From contig CAIMVG010000006.1 in the NCBI GenBank assembly GCA_903844845.1, positions 62,001 through 126,000 of the forward strand: a DNA stretch of 64,000 nucleotides, read 5' to 3'. The first letter of the stretch is position 1. Each line of letters begins with the position of its first letter. Position numbers and translations under genes: made by a program. This document shows, in pieces, positions 1 to 7,897 of this stretch. The notes under the pieces were generated by a model. It searched no databases, had not been told where the DNA came from, and was given only the letters and a program-made list of their open reading frames with translations. This DNA is from an uncultured Dehalococcoidia bacterium. Lineage in GTDB: Bacteria > Chloroflexota > Dehalococcoidia > Dehalococcoidales > UBA1222.

Positions 1-1555
1 GCCGGGCAACGTCCAGATTGGATATGATACCGACCAGTTTTCCGTGACTCACGACGGGAGCGGCGTCGATATTTTCTGCGGCCATCAGGGCCACGAAATC
101 GCTGATGAACATATCAGGGGTGACGGTGGCCGGATTTTTAACCATTGCCTCGCGTAGCACTATCTTGTCCATGAGGGGAGTGGAGTACTCTGTGCGGTGG
201 GCCGGTGAATCGGCCCGCGAGGCTACCTGGGCCTCGTAGATGAAGTTATCGCCGGTGAGAAAATAGGCGATCACGACCGCTACCATGCTCGGTACCAGCA
301 GATTGTAGTTGCCTGTCATCTCACTTACCATGATGATGATTGCCAGGGGGGCCTTGGCGATACCCCCGAAAAGCGTCATCATGCCCAAAACGACATAGGG
401 GGCGGGGTTGGAGGGCACGAACGCCGTGAGACCGTGCAGCGCCCACCAGGTGATGCCGCCCAGCATGCCGCCGATGACCAGCCCAGGCGCAAACTCGCCG
501 CCGCTGCCCCCGGAACCTATAGAAAAACAGGTGGCGGCCAACTTCCCGAAAAGAACGGCTACCATGATGCCGATGGGCAGCGCCGCGGTGTTGCCGTTTA
601 TGGCGAATTGGAGCCAACCGTACCCGATGCCTAACACCTGAGGCAGGAACAGGCCTATGATTCCAACGGCCAACCCGCCGACGGCCGGTTTTACATATCC
701 GGGGATTTTCCAGCGGGCAAAGAGGATGCGTACACCGTGAAAAGAGCGTCCATAGGCTATCCCGGCGACGCCGCAGAGAATGCCCAGCACTGCATAGCCC
801 AGCAACTCGGCAGGACGGGTGAAGGTAAAAGTGCCGGTAAAGCTGAAGATGGGCGACCAGCCGTTCCATGAAGCAAAGATGCTGTACCCGACTATCGAAG
901 CGATGAAGGCCGGCCAGAGGACTTCAAACTCGAAATCGCGGCGGTAGAGGATTTCGGCACCCAGGATGGCTCCGCCAAGCGGTGCTTTGAAGATAGCGCC
1001 CATCCCCGCCCCGACCCCGACAGCCAACGCTATCCGCCTGTCCCGGGTATCGAGCCTTAACAGGTCTGCCAGCGTTGATCCGAAACCACCGCCGATCAAA
1101 GCCGCCGGGCCCTCTCTCCCGGCGCTGCCGCCGGAACCTATAGTTATGGCAGAGGCCAGCATCTTGAAAAAAGGCACGCGTCGGCGGATAAGGCCGTCCT
1201 TGTTGTGGAAACTGTCGATGGCGGCGTCCGTGCCCGGGCCCATGGCCTCCGGGGTCAGCTTATACAAGACCAGCCCGCTTAATAAGCCCCCGAGGGTGCA
1301 GACAACCGGGATCATCCAGCGTCGTGTGATGGCGGAAACGACCGTCTGCCCTTCGCCGCCGGGGACGGGCGGCGTGTATCCGGCCAATTTGCCGAGCATC
1401 AGCGAGGTGGCGCCGTTGACCGCCCAGTAAAAGACGATGGCGCCCAACCCCGATGCCGCACCGATGAGCAAAGCGAGGACCAGCCATTTTTTGATGTAGC
1501 CGGTATCGATTATGCCGATCGTTTTAGAGAGCAGCGGTTTGATGCGTATAGACAT
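1..1555 (-). CDS. ClC-family chloride channel/transporter with CBS domain (C-terminus cut off)
   Basis: I translated this from the complementary strand; about 518 residues are present and the 3' end lies beyond base 1. ClC proteins move chloride (or exchange Cl-/H+) through the cytoplasmic membrane. The family selectivity motifs are visible: GREGP within a glycine-rich GSGGSAGREGP stretch, and GEFAP (the GxFxP motif) within GSGGSGGEFAPG. The first motif, usually GSGxP, reads MGPGTDA. Around ten hydrophobic segments span the protein, and the last 70 or so residues look like the start of a CBS domain (TPDMFISDFVALM, then GKLVGIISNLD). The start is the ATG at 1555, with MSIRIKPLL before the first helix. 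The gene is divergent from the flavoprotein operon. Channel versus antiporter cannot be decided here. Confidence 0.88.
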   Translation of the reverse strand, partial: MSIRIKPLLSKTIGIIDTGYIKKWLVLALLIGAASGLGAIVFYWAVNGATSLMLGKLAGYTPPVPGGEGQTVVSAITRRWMIPVVCTLGGLLSGLVLYKLTPEAMGPGTDAAIDSFHNKDGLIRRRVPFFKMLASAITIGSGGSAGREGPAALIGGGFGSTLADLLRLDTRDRRIALAVGVGAGMGAIFKAPLGGAILGAEILYRRDFEFEVLWPAFIASIVGYSIFASWNGWSPIFSFTGTFTFTRPAELLGYAVLGILCGVAGIAYGRSFHGVRILFARWKIPGYVKPAVGGLAVGIIGLFLPQVLGIGYGWLQFAINGNTAALPIGIMVAVLFGKLAATCFSIGSGGSGGEFAPGLVIGGMLGGITWWALHGLTAFVPSNPAPYVVLGMMTLFGGIAKAPLAIIIMVSEMTGNYNLLVPSMVAVVIAYFLTGDNFIYEAQVASRADSPAHRTEYSTPLMDKIVLREAMVKNPATVTPDMFISDFVALMAAENIDAAPVVSHGKLVGIISNLDVAR

Positions 1556-1655
1556 TTCAATCGAAAAGATAGTGTAATGCATTTTGTCCAACAAAGCACT
1601 TTTAATATCGTACACTTCTATTTTGCCGTTCCTGGCCTGCGGCCGACAGGCGCTA

Positions 1656-1684
1656 TTGTGCGTGATTAACTACTCTGGTATAGT
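1656..1684 (+). promoter_or_regulatory. Candidate sigma70-type promoter of the flavoprotein operon
   Basis: TTGTGC (1656-1661) and TATAGT (1679-1684) are separated by 17 bases in the 241-base gap between the divergent channel gene and the flavoprotein. Transcription would begin near 1691, giving a leader of about 105 bases. The assignment is by consensus only. Confidence 0.45.
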
Positions 1685-1796
1685 TACGAAAAATGACCGA
1701 TCACGGCTGATGGCGCCTATACTGACGGTCTTCGAAACCAGGTCTCGCGGATTCGCTCCCATCAGGCGCACCATCCATCGATAAGAGGTTAAAACA

Positions 1797-3803
1797 ATGG
1801 CAGCCTGGCAAGACTTCATCAAAAGAGATGAGCCGCCCCCTGAATGGCCGTACCCGATCAAGTACGGCCATGAAACGAGGCTTGAAACCGATGTGCTGGT
1901 GCTTGGCGGGGGCATCGCAGGGTGCCATGCCGCGATCTCCGCAAGGCGCAGCGGCGCGAGGGTCGCCGTCCTCGAAAAAGGCGCCGCCAAGTGGAGCGGT
2001 TCCGGCGGCGCCGGGGTAGACCACTGGCTGGCCGCCTGTACCAACCCGTTGTCCGGCGTCACTCCCGAAGAATACACCGAAGTCGCCATGGCCAGCAGCG
2101 GCGGTTACGATTGCGGGCCGCTGAGGTACATCACCTGCCGTGAAAGCTGGGACGCCCTTCTCGACTGCGAGAAGATCGGTTTGAAGGCCCGCGACACGGA
2201 AGGCGAATTCGCAGGCGCGGATTTCAGGGACCCCGAGACCGGATTGCTTTTCGCTTACGACTATAAAAACAAGTCTGCCCTGCGCGTTTTCGGCCATAAC
2301 ATGAAACCTTTGCTTTATCGTGAGATGAAGCGTCTGGGCATTGAGATTTACGACAGGACCAGTGTTGCCGGCCTGCTTTCCCAAGACGGAAAACCGGGGG
2401 CCCGTGTCGTCGGCGCGACCGCGGTCAACGTCCGTACGGGTGAATTTTACGTTATCAAGGCAGGAGCGACCATCATCTCCACCGGCTTGCCCGGGCGCAT
2501 CTGGACCTTTTCCACCGAACTGCGCAGCACGTTCCGTGATTTCAACAACACCGGGGACGGGTCTGCCGCCGCCTGGAAAGCCGGGGCGGCTTTTACCAAG
2601 ATGGAATCTTCCTACGGCGACAGCGGGGCCTTCGGCTACATCTCGTATGCCATGGGCAACGCTCACAATACCTGGTACGGCTGCCCCATCGTCGACGCGA
2701 ACGGCAAGGAAGTGCCCTGGTTTGACAGGGACGGAACCCGGCTGGAGACCGCCGCGGAGCGCTTTCAGCCCGCACCCGGGCAAAAAGTAATCATCGGCCT
2801 GGGGGAAAGGGTGCCCTCGAATTACGTGAACCAGGTCAGCGGTCTCGCCGCGGACCTGGCCGAACTCATCCGCAAGGGTGAATATAAGCTGCCCCTGTAT
2901 GCCGACCTCACCCGCCTTCCTGAACAGGAAAGGCGCGCTATCTTCGGGCTTATGGTCGGCAACGAAGGCAAGACGCGCGTCGCCGTATACGACACCCTGA
3001 CCAAAGCGGGTTTCGACCCGGACAAAGATATGCTGCAGGCCCCCATCATGCCCCCCGAAGCCTTCCGGAGCCCTAATTTCTGGGCCGGCGTGGACGTGCC
3101 GCAATGGAGGATATTCGGGTCAGGCGGGCTGGTGGTTGACTGGGACCTGAAAACCAGCCTGGACGGGCTTTATGCCGCGGGCGGCGCCATCTTCGGTACC
3201 GGGGCGCATTCAAGCGCCGCGGCCAGCGGGCGTTATGCCGGCAGGAAGGCGGCCGCCGCTGCGAAAGCCGGTCCTGAACGACCGTTGCCGGAACCCCAGG
3301 TAGAAGCCGAGAAAGCCAGGGTTTATGCCCCGCTCTGGCAGCACCGGCATAAGATCGGCTGGAAGGAACTCAACGCCGGCATCTGCCGCATCATGCAGGA
3401 TTACTGCGGCGAGTACCGGAGCGAGGAAACCCTCAACGCCGGTATAAGACTGCTCGGGGAATTGCGCTGCTCGGAGGCTGCCCGGGCATACGCGTCGAAT
3501 CCGCACGAACTGGGGCGGGTCCTCGAATGCGAGAGCATCATGACCGTCGGCGAGATGGCGCTGCAGGCTTCGCTGGCCAGGAAGGCCAGCAGTTCAGTGT
3601 TGAACCTGCAAAGGCTCGATTATCCCGAGGTCGACCCTCCCGCCTGGGCGAAAAACATAGTATTGAAAAAGGCTGGAGACGGCGTTGAAGCCGGCGAACT
3701 TCCCCTTGACTATCACCTGGCGGCGCCGTTCAAACCGTCGTATGCGGAGAACTACCGCCTGCACAGCGGCCTGACGCCGGAAAACGACAAGGCAAAGCCA
3801 TGA
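1797..3803 (+). CDS. FAD-dependent fumarate reductase/AprA-like flavoprotein
   Basis: This 668-residue protein belongs to the succinate dehydrogenase/fumarate reductase/adenylylsulfate reductase flavoprotein superfamily. The N-terminal Rossmann motif GGGIAG is at residues 37-42, an acidic residue ending the second strand is near 60, and a glycine-rich GSGGAG stretch follows at 68-73. A second FAD-contact region near the C-terminal third reads GLYAAGGAIFGTG. Length and partner resemble AprA, and the next gene encodes an AprB-like ferredoxin with a 4-base overlap, so a cytoplasmic flavoprotein/Fe-S heterodimer is likely. No sat, qmo or sdhB/C genes are nearby, so adenylylsulfate reductase activity is not implied; the substrate is unknown. 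There is no Tat signal. The start is set by AGAGG 8 bases before the ATG. Confidence 0.8.
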   Translation: MAAWQDFIKRDEPPPEWPYPIKYGHETRLETDVLVLGGGIAGCHAAISARRSGARVAVLEKGAAKWSGSGGAGVDHWLAACTNPLSGVTPEEYTEVAMASSGGYDCGPLRYITCRESWDALLDCEKIGLKARDTEGEFAGADFRDPETGLLFAYDYKNKSALRVFGHNMKPLLYREMKRLGIEIYDRTSVAGLLSQDGKPGARVVGATAVNVRTGEFYVIKAGATIISTGLPGRIWTFSTELRSTFRDFNNTGDGSAAAWKAGAAFTKMESSYGDSGAFGYISYAMGNAHNTWYGCPIVDANGKEVPWFDRDGTRLETAAERFQPAPGQKVIIGLGERVPSNYVNQVSGLAADLAELIRKGEYKLPLYADLTRLPEQERRAIFGLMVGNEGKTRVAVYDTLTKAGFDPDKDMLQAPIMPPEAFRSPNFWAGVDVPQWRIFGSGGLVVDWDLKTSLDGLYAAGGAIFGTGAHSSAAASGRYAGRKAAAAAKAGPERPLPEPQVEAEKARVYAPLWQHRHKIGWKELNAGICRIMQDYCGEYRSEETLNAGIRLLGELRCSEAARAYASNPHELGRVLECESIMTVGEMALQASLARKASSSVLNLQRLDYPEVDPPAWAKNIVLKKAGDGVEAGELPLDYHLAAPFKPSYAENYRLHSGLTPENDKAKP

Positions 3804-4144
3804 AACAAAAAGTATATATGACGCCCAACCCCGCCGTTCCCAACGACCCAGTGGAGTTCGACGAAAAGATATGCAACGGGTGCAACCAGTGCGTCGAGGC
3901 GTGCCGCAACGACGTTTTGATGCCGAACCCGGAAAAGGGCAAGCCCCCGATAGTGCTCTACTCCGACGAATGCTGGTACTGCGGCTGCTGTGTGCAGGAG
4001 TGCAACAGGCAGGGCGCCATCAGCATGGTCCATCCCCTGAACCAGAGCCTGCCCGTGTCCTGGAAAAGGGCGGCAACCGGGGAGATTTTCAGGTTGGGTA
4101 TGCTTTCGCCCCCGCCGCCGAACACCAGGCCGCCTTCCGGTTGA
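3800..4144 (+). CDS. AprB-like 2x[4Fe-4S] ferredoxin subunit
   Basis: This 114-residue protein has two cluster-binding motifs: C25, C28, C31 and C35 (CNGCNQCVEAC), and C58, C61, C64 and C68 (CWYCGCCVQEC, with an extra Cys at 63). The second motif followed by QGAIS and a Pro-rich tail resembles AprB rather than a simple bacterial ferredoxin. It overlaps the flavoprotein stop by ATGA, so the two are translationally coupled and are probably subunits of one enzyme. It would pass electrons between the flavoprotein and an unknown carrier, possibly through the membrane protein encoded next. The redox role is inferred; the cluster motifs are seen directly. Confidence 0.8.
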   Translation: MKQKVYMTPNPAVPNDPVEFDEKICNGCNQCVEACRNDVLMPNPEKGKPPIVLYSDECWYCGCCVQECNRQGAISMVHPLNQSLPVSWKRAATGEIFRLGMLSPPPPNTRPPSG

Positions 4145-4148
4145 GGCG

Positions 4149-4592
4149 ATGATGTTGAAGACTGCCAACCTGGTCGGTGCAATCACGGCAGTTGCCTATA
4201 TGCTGCTCATCATCATGATGTTCATCGCCCGCATCATGGGGTGGCCGCAAGCCGGAAGATGGATAGGGATATCGTCATCTGCCGTTCTGATACCCCTGGT
4301 TTACTTGTTTGTCATGGGGCTTAACGCAAACCGAAGCCCGATCTATTTCGTATGGATTATCCTGATGGTCCTGTTCGCCCTTTTCGAATTGATATTCGAT
4401 GACATCCTCAAAGTTGATCTGCGCAGCACGCGAGGGGCAGTGATACCCTATGTGATGTTTTTCTTTGCCGCGACCGGGGGGATGATAGGCATAGCAACCC
4501 AGGCAGGCAAGGGATGGTCTGTCACGGCTTTCGTTATCTTTTGGATAATGGCTATCCTGGCATTTATCCAGCGGGGAGTGACCGGCCTGTAG
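4149..4592 (+). CDS. Small integral membrane protein, possible anchor of the flavoenzyme
   Basis: This 147-residue protein is mostly hydrophobic, with four or five probable transmembrane segments (residues about 8-28, 38-58, 66-84, 96-113 and 122-140). I do not recognise the family. It starts 4 bases after the ferredoxin stop, with GAGG close before the ATG, so it is the third gene of the operon. No haem-ligand His pair or Cys motif is apparent, which argues against a typical SdhC-like cytochrome b. A membrane tether for the flavoprotein/ferredoxin pair is an inference from position alone. Confidence 0.6.
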   Translation: MMLKTANLVGAITAVAYMLLIIMMFIARIMGWPQAGRWIGISSSAVLIPLVYLFVMGLNANRSPIYFVWIILMVLFALFELIFDDILKVDLRSTRGAVIPYVMFFFAATGGMIGIATQAGKGWSVTAFVIFWIMAILAFIQRGVTGL

Positions 4593-4643
4593 ATAAATCA
4601 GCCCGGTGATACCCAATCCTGGTAAGATTAACCGCGCGGCCGC

Positions 4644-5366
4644 TTATCTCTTAAACCCGTACGACAGCACCCGGTTGGGGCATGCGTCCACGCACTGCCC
4701 GCACAGGATGCAGTCCAGCGATTTCACAAACCCCGCCTTGGCTTGTGCGTTGACGGGCACCCCCATGGGGCACTTGCCGTCGCAGGTCTTGCAGTCGGAG
4801 CATTTGGCCGGTTCCGACTTGATCCTTAACTGCGGCAGGCGCACAAGCCTTCCCGTGAGGTATCCGCCCACCATGAAGGGCGACATCCAGCAGATGCCGT
4901 GGCAGGCCCCTCTTTTGCCCAGCCAGAGGTTCAGGGCGAAGAATGTGAACAGGACCAGATAATAAGTGATGAATTTCATCGGTTCGTCAACCGAGACGAA
5001 ATTCTCGGTGAGGTGCAGGGGGTTGAAGCCCTTGAGCCCGCCCGCCAGGATAAAACAGGTTAGCAGTATACCGAACCAGACCGCGAAAATAATATAGCGC
5101 ACGATAGTAAGGCGGCGCACGTTGGCCGGTTTCTTGTTTATCTGGGCGCCGATCTCCGCCATGCCAGCCATAGGGCACAGCCATCCGCACCAGGCCCGCC
5201 CCAGGAACAGCCCGGAGACGAACATCCCTGCGAAAACCAGCACGCTGCCCGAGACCAGCCCGGTCATGGCCGCGTCGATCGAGACGTAGGGCGAAAAGAA
5301 GTTAAGGGTCACGGGGAACAGCAGCAGCGCCAGGTATACCAGTGCCAGACGGATCTTCTGTCTCAT
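4644..5366 (-). CDS. NapH/CcoG-like membrane polyferredoxin
   Basis: This 240-residue protein combines transmembrane helices with Fe-S motifs. The first membrane motif is CGWLCP (C60, C64). A second, GACHGICWMSPF, has lost the usual CP ending of NapH proteins. The C-terminal cytoplasmic part carries two ferredoxin motifs, CSDCKTCDGKCP and CILCGQCVDACP. Proteins of this class pass electrons between quinones and soluble or periplasmic partners. It is co-transcribed with the PadR regulator upstream (4-base overlap, 5363-5366), so its expression is probably controlled by that repressor. It converges with the flavoprotein operon, and a functional link between the two is possible but unproven. Confidence 0.75.
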   Translation of the reverse strand: MRQKIRLALVYLALLLFPVTLNFFSPYVSIDAAMTGLVSGSVLVFAGMFVSGLFLGRAWCGWLCPMAGMAEIGAQINKKPANVRRLTIVRYIIFAVWFGILLTCFILAGGLKGFNPLHLTENFVSVDEPMKFITYYLVLFTFFALNLWLGKRGACHGICWMSPFMVGGYLTGRLVRLPQLRIKSEPAKCSDCKTCDGKCPMGVPVNAQAKAGFVKSLDCILCGQCVDACPNRVLSYGFKR

Positions 5367-5908
5367 TTATTGCCCCTGCTTTCGAGAAATTTTAAGGCCT
5401 CACGGCTCCATTTAAGATAGGCTTCGTTGACCTTCAACCCGCAATCCACCACCTGAAGGATGTAAGGGTGGTTTGGGTCGTCGTTTACGATAGACCGCAA
5501 TTCTTTGTCGGCCATCCTGAGCATCGCCAGGTCTTGCTCGTGCTTTTCCTGAAACAACCGCACTTGTCCGGCCATGACCTCTGCTTCGGTGAGGTGAGAG
5601 AAATAAAGTTTCATCAGGATCTCAAGCCGTACCGACTCGCGCTCCACCGGCCGGGCGAGCCACCCCTGCAGCGCCGCCAGCCCTTCCTGTTTGATTTTAT
5701 AGGTCCTCTGGGCATGGCTGCGCTTGGTATCGGCACCCGTTTCTTCGATGAGCCCTGCGGCATGGAGAGATCTAAGGGCGGGGTAGAGCTGCCCGAAGCT
5801 CTCGCTCCAGAAGAAGCGGAAGCGCAGGTCGACGATCCGCTTGATCTGGTAGCCGGTCATGGGGCGTTCGCTCAGCAGCCCCAGGATAACGTAATCGGTC
5901 TGTCTCAT
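5363..5908 (-). CDS. PadR-family transcriptional regulator
   Basis: This 181-residue protein has an N-terminal winged helix (residues about 5-80, including TGYQIKRIVD and LYPALRSLHAAGLIEE) typical of PadR, followed by a C-terminal helical dimerisation region (the Vir_AT type). PadR proteins are usually repressors that sense small molecules and regulate neighbouring genes. Here the gene leads a two-gene operon with the polyferredoxin. A perfect 8-3-8 palindrome lies 13 bases upstream of the start codon, consistent with autoregulation and possibly with control of the divergent ferredoxin gene at 6070. The inducer is unknown. Confidence 0.88.
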   Translation of the reverse strand: MRQTDYVILGLLSERPMTGYQIKRIVDLRFRFFWSESFGQLYPALRSLHAAGLIEETGADTKRSHAQRTYKIKQEGLAALQGWLARPVERESVRLEILMKLYFSHLTEAEVMAGQVRLFQEKHEQDLAMLRMADKELRSIVNDDPNHPYILQVVDCGLKVNEAYLKWSREALKFLESRGNK

Positions 5909-5920
5909 GTTGTTACAATA

Positions 5921-5939
5921 ATATATCTAAAAGATATAT
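5921..5939. promoter_or_regulatory. Candidate PadR operator palindrome
   Basis: ATATATCT and AGATATAT form a perfect inverted repeat around AAA. It sits between the divergent padR-like gene (start 5908) and the ferredoxin-like gene (start 6070), where a PadR operator is expected. A dimeric repressor site is inferred. Confidence 0.6.
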
Positions 5940-6069
5940 ATGTCAAGGTGCTGTTCTGCAATTACCACCCCCGATTTTGAATGCAGGAGTGATTTTTGTT
6001 ACAGTGTGCCCGTGCATCCGCCTGTATAGTTTTACGTGGATATGCTGATTTACTGATAAGGAAGATCTG

Positions 6070-6813
6070 ATGGCGAAGATATATCGGAAGATAGTTATCA
6101 TCGACGAAGAGAAATGCAACGGTTGCGGCTGGTGCATCGATGCCTGCGTGGAAGGGGCTTTGGCCATCGTTGGCGGCAAAGCCAAACTATTAAGCGAAAC
6201 CCATTGCGACGGCCTGGGGGCTTGCCTGGGAGGGTGCCCTCAAGACGCGATAACCGTCGAGGAGCGTGAAGCCGCTTCTTTCGAGGGAGAGGCCTCCAAA
6301 CACGAGGCACCGCGTGCCGCTCCCGCTCATTTTGCCGGCTGCCCCTCGGCGAGGGTGCTCGAATTTGATAAGGAAGGATTTTCAGAGAGTGCCGATGCCC
6401 CGGCACATTCCGCACTGCGTAACTGGCCGGTCCAGCTGGCTCTGATCCCCCCGACAGCGCCTTTTCTCAAGGATGCTGATCTTTTGCTCGCCGCTGATTG
6501 CGTGCCTTTCTCGATGGCCTCGTTTCACAGGCGCTTTCTGAGCGGCCGCATGCTGGCCGTGGCCTGTCCCAAGCTGGACGACACAGACGCCCACCTGGCA
6601 AAACTTACCGCCATCCTGAGCGCCGCCGGGGTGAAGAGCCTGCTTGTTGTGACAATGGAAGTGCCCTGCTGCAGCGGCCTGCTTTATATGGCAAAAGAAG
6701 CGCTTGAGGCGAGCGGGAGCAAAATACCGCTGGAACACGTGGTGGTCAGTATGCGCGGAGAGGTTATTTCTGGGCAGAAGCCCGAAGCAAATTGCTCGCA
6801 TCCCGTGTCGTGA
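6070..6813 (+). CDS. Ferredoxin-like 4Fe-4S protein with C-terminal domain of unknown function
   Basis: This 247-residue protein has an N-terminal dicluster ferredoxin domain: C16, C19, C22 and C26 (CNGCGWCIDAC), then C46, C52 and C56 in HCDGLGACLGGCPQDA. A linker rich in Ala, Pro and Glu follows. The C-terminal 150 residues contain conserved-looking Cys (DCVPF, ACPKLDD and PCCSGL) and resemble a known anaerobe-type 4Fe-4S binding protein of undefined function. The start is fixed by AAGGAAG before the ATG. The gene is divergent from padR across the palindromic operator, so it may belong to the same regulon as the polyferredoxin. Electron transfer is likely; partners are not known. Confidence 0.75.
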   Translation: MAKIYRKIVIIDEEKCNGCGWCIDACVEGALAIVGGKAKLLSETHCDGLGACLGGCPQDAITVEEREAASFEGEASKHEAPRAAPAHFAGCPSARVLEFDKEGFSESADAPAHSALRNWPVQLALIPPTAPFLKDADLLLAADCVPFSMASFHRRFLSGRMLAVACPKLDDTDAHLAKLTAILSAAGVKSLLVVTMEVPCCSGLLYMAKEALEASGSKIPLEHVVVSMRGEVISGQKPEANCSHPVS

Positions 6814-6855
6814 CGGGCAATCCCCGCTTTATTCTGGATATTTCCTTCGTTGTCA

Positions 6856-6998
6856 TTGCCGGGCGTCGACCTCGGGCTGTTCCCCGGGGTTCTTGTACTC
6901 GAGGCTCGAGTGGACCCGGCAATCCATTGGTGATTCGCCATTCCCCCCCTCCCCCCCAATAAAATGGATCCCGGCTCGTGGGCCGGGATGACAGTGTG
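6856..6998. repeat. REP-like palindromic repeat unit, upstream copy
   Basis: The unit begins with an imperfect palindrome (CATTGCCGGG pairing with CCCGGCAATCC), containing CTCGAGGCTCGAG. It continues through CCATTGGTGATTCGCC and ends in a second palindrome, GGATCCCGGC paired with GCCGGGATGAC. The same order and spacing recur at 7545-7680. No coding capacity is evident. Confidence 0.8.
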
Positions 6999-7034
6999 GA
7001 GTAGGGGATTTCTATTAAGGATTTATTCTCATGG

Positions 7035-7140
7035 TTGTTATTGCCGGACTTGCTCCGGCAATCTATTGGTGATCTCCTCAAAAATAATGCAGATCTCCAT
7101 CCACTGTTGCATTGTCGGGCTTGACCCGACAATCCATTCA
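7035..7140. repeat. Two further short REP-like palindromes
   Basis: ATTGCCGGActtgcTCCGGCAAT (about 7038-7060) and ATTGTCGGGcttgaCCCGACAAT (about 7110-7132) are hairpins with 9-base arms. Each is followed by CTATT or CCATT, as in the larger unit. They occupy the space up to the GIY-YIG gene, so bases 6814-7155 hold repeats and no gene that I can see. Confidence 0.75.
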
Positions 7141-7155
7141 GCCTAGCATGCGGGC

Positions 7156-7461
7156 ATGAGCGTAAAGACCGAGAAACACTATTGTGTTTATATCATGGCG
7201 AATAAACGTAAAGGGACGATATATACGGGTGTCAGGAATGACCTGCTGCGCAGAGTCGATGAACACCGAAGAGATGCTTTCCCGGGGTTTACGAAACGTT
7301 ATCAAACTCACATGCTCGTATATTTCGAAGAGACGTGCGACATCGATTCAGCTTTGAACTACGAAAAGCGTATCAAAAAGTGGACCAGAAAGTGGAAGAT
7401 CAAGCTTATCCAGGTAAAGAATTATGAATGGGTAGATCTGTGGGACCAGATTAACGGCTGA
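7156..7461 (+). CDS. GIY-YIG family nuclease-like protein
   Basis: This 101-residue protein is a stand-alone GIY-YIG domain. VYI is at residues 11-13, YTG at 23-25 in place of YIG, the catalytic-type Arg and His fall in LLRRVDEHR (about 32-38), and the metal-binding Glu is in LNYEKRIKKW (E70). The length matches the common UPF0213-like single-domain members. Biological roles of these small proteins are poorly defined; related domains cut DNA in repair, restriction and homing enzymes. The gene is embedded in REP-like palindromes on both sides and has no operon partner, which suggests a link with the repeats or co-spread with them. Confidence 0.82.
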   Translation: MSVKTEKHYCVYIMANKRKGTIYTGVRNDLLRRVDEHRRDAFPGFTKRYQTHMLVYFEETCDIDSALNYEKRIKKWTRKWKIKLIQVKNYEWVDLWDQING

Positions 7462-7485
7462 CTGCCACCCCCACTCCGCCGGATT

Positions 7486-7772
7486 AATGGATCCCGGGTC
7501 ACGGCCCGGGATGACACTACACCGCGTTGTTCCGCCCAGGCGGATCGGACTTGCCTCGGGATGTTCCCCGAGGTTCTTGCACTCGAGGCTCGAGTGATCC
7601 GACAATCCATTGGTGATTCGCCCTTCCCGCCCCACCATAAAATGGATCCCGGGTCACGGTCCGGGATGACACTACACCGCGTTGTTCCGCCCAGGCGGAT
7701 CGGACTTGCCTCGGGCTGTTCCCCGGGGTTCTTGTACTCGAGGCTCGAGTGGCCCCGGCAATCCAGATGCAA
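7486..7772. repeat. Tandem pair of REP-like units, 155-base period
   Basis: AATGGATCCCGGGTCACGG starts at 7486 and again at 7641. After each start, the intervening sequence (ACACTACACCGCGTTGTTCC, then CGGATCGGACTTGCCTCGGG, then CTCGAGGCTCGAGTG) is almost identical, differing at a few positions. Bases 7773-7897, up to the kinase stop codon, contain nothing I recognise apart from a weak hairpin near 7877-7898. Confidence 0.88.
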
Positions 7773-7897
7773 TTCGCCCCGCTGGCTTACCAGGAGTGGG
7801 CCCCGACTCGCCGGTCAGTTACGCCTGACGGAGAACAGGGCATCTACCGGCTGAAATGCCTGACTGTAATGTCGGAAAACCGGGTCAAGTTTCCGGT

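Noticed and set aside
1584-1784. 66-codon open frame before the flavoprotein gene
   Set aside because: It overlaps the putative promoter and has no motif or ribosome-binding site.
1701-3104. 467-codon open frame on the minus strand inside the flavoprotein gene
   Set aside because: It is antisense to a gene with clear FAD motifs, has no recognisable domain and reflects GC-rich codon bias.
1797-4144. True dissimilatory adenylylsulfate reductase (aprAB)
   Set aside because: No sat, qmo or dsr genes nearby and the flavoprotein motifs alone do not define the substrate.
6856-7772. CRISPR array
   Set aside because: Repeat units are long, palindromic and irregularly spaced, with a gene inside; no short regular repeats with unique spacers.
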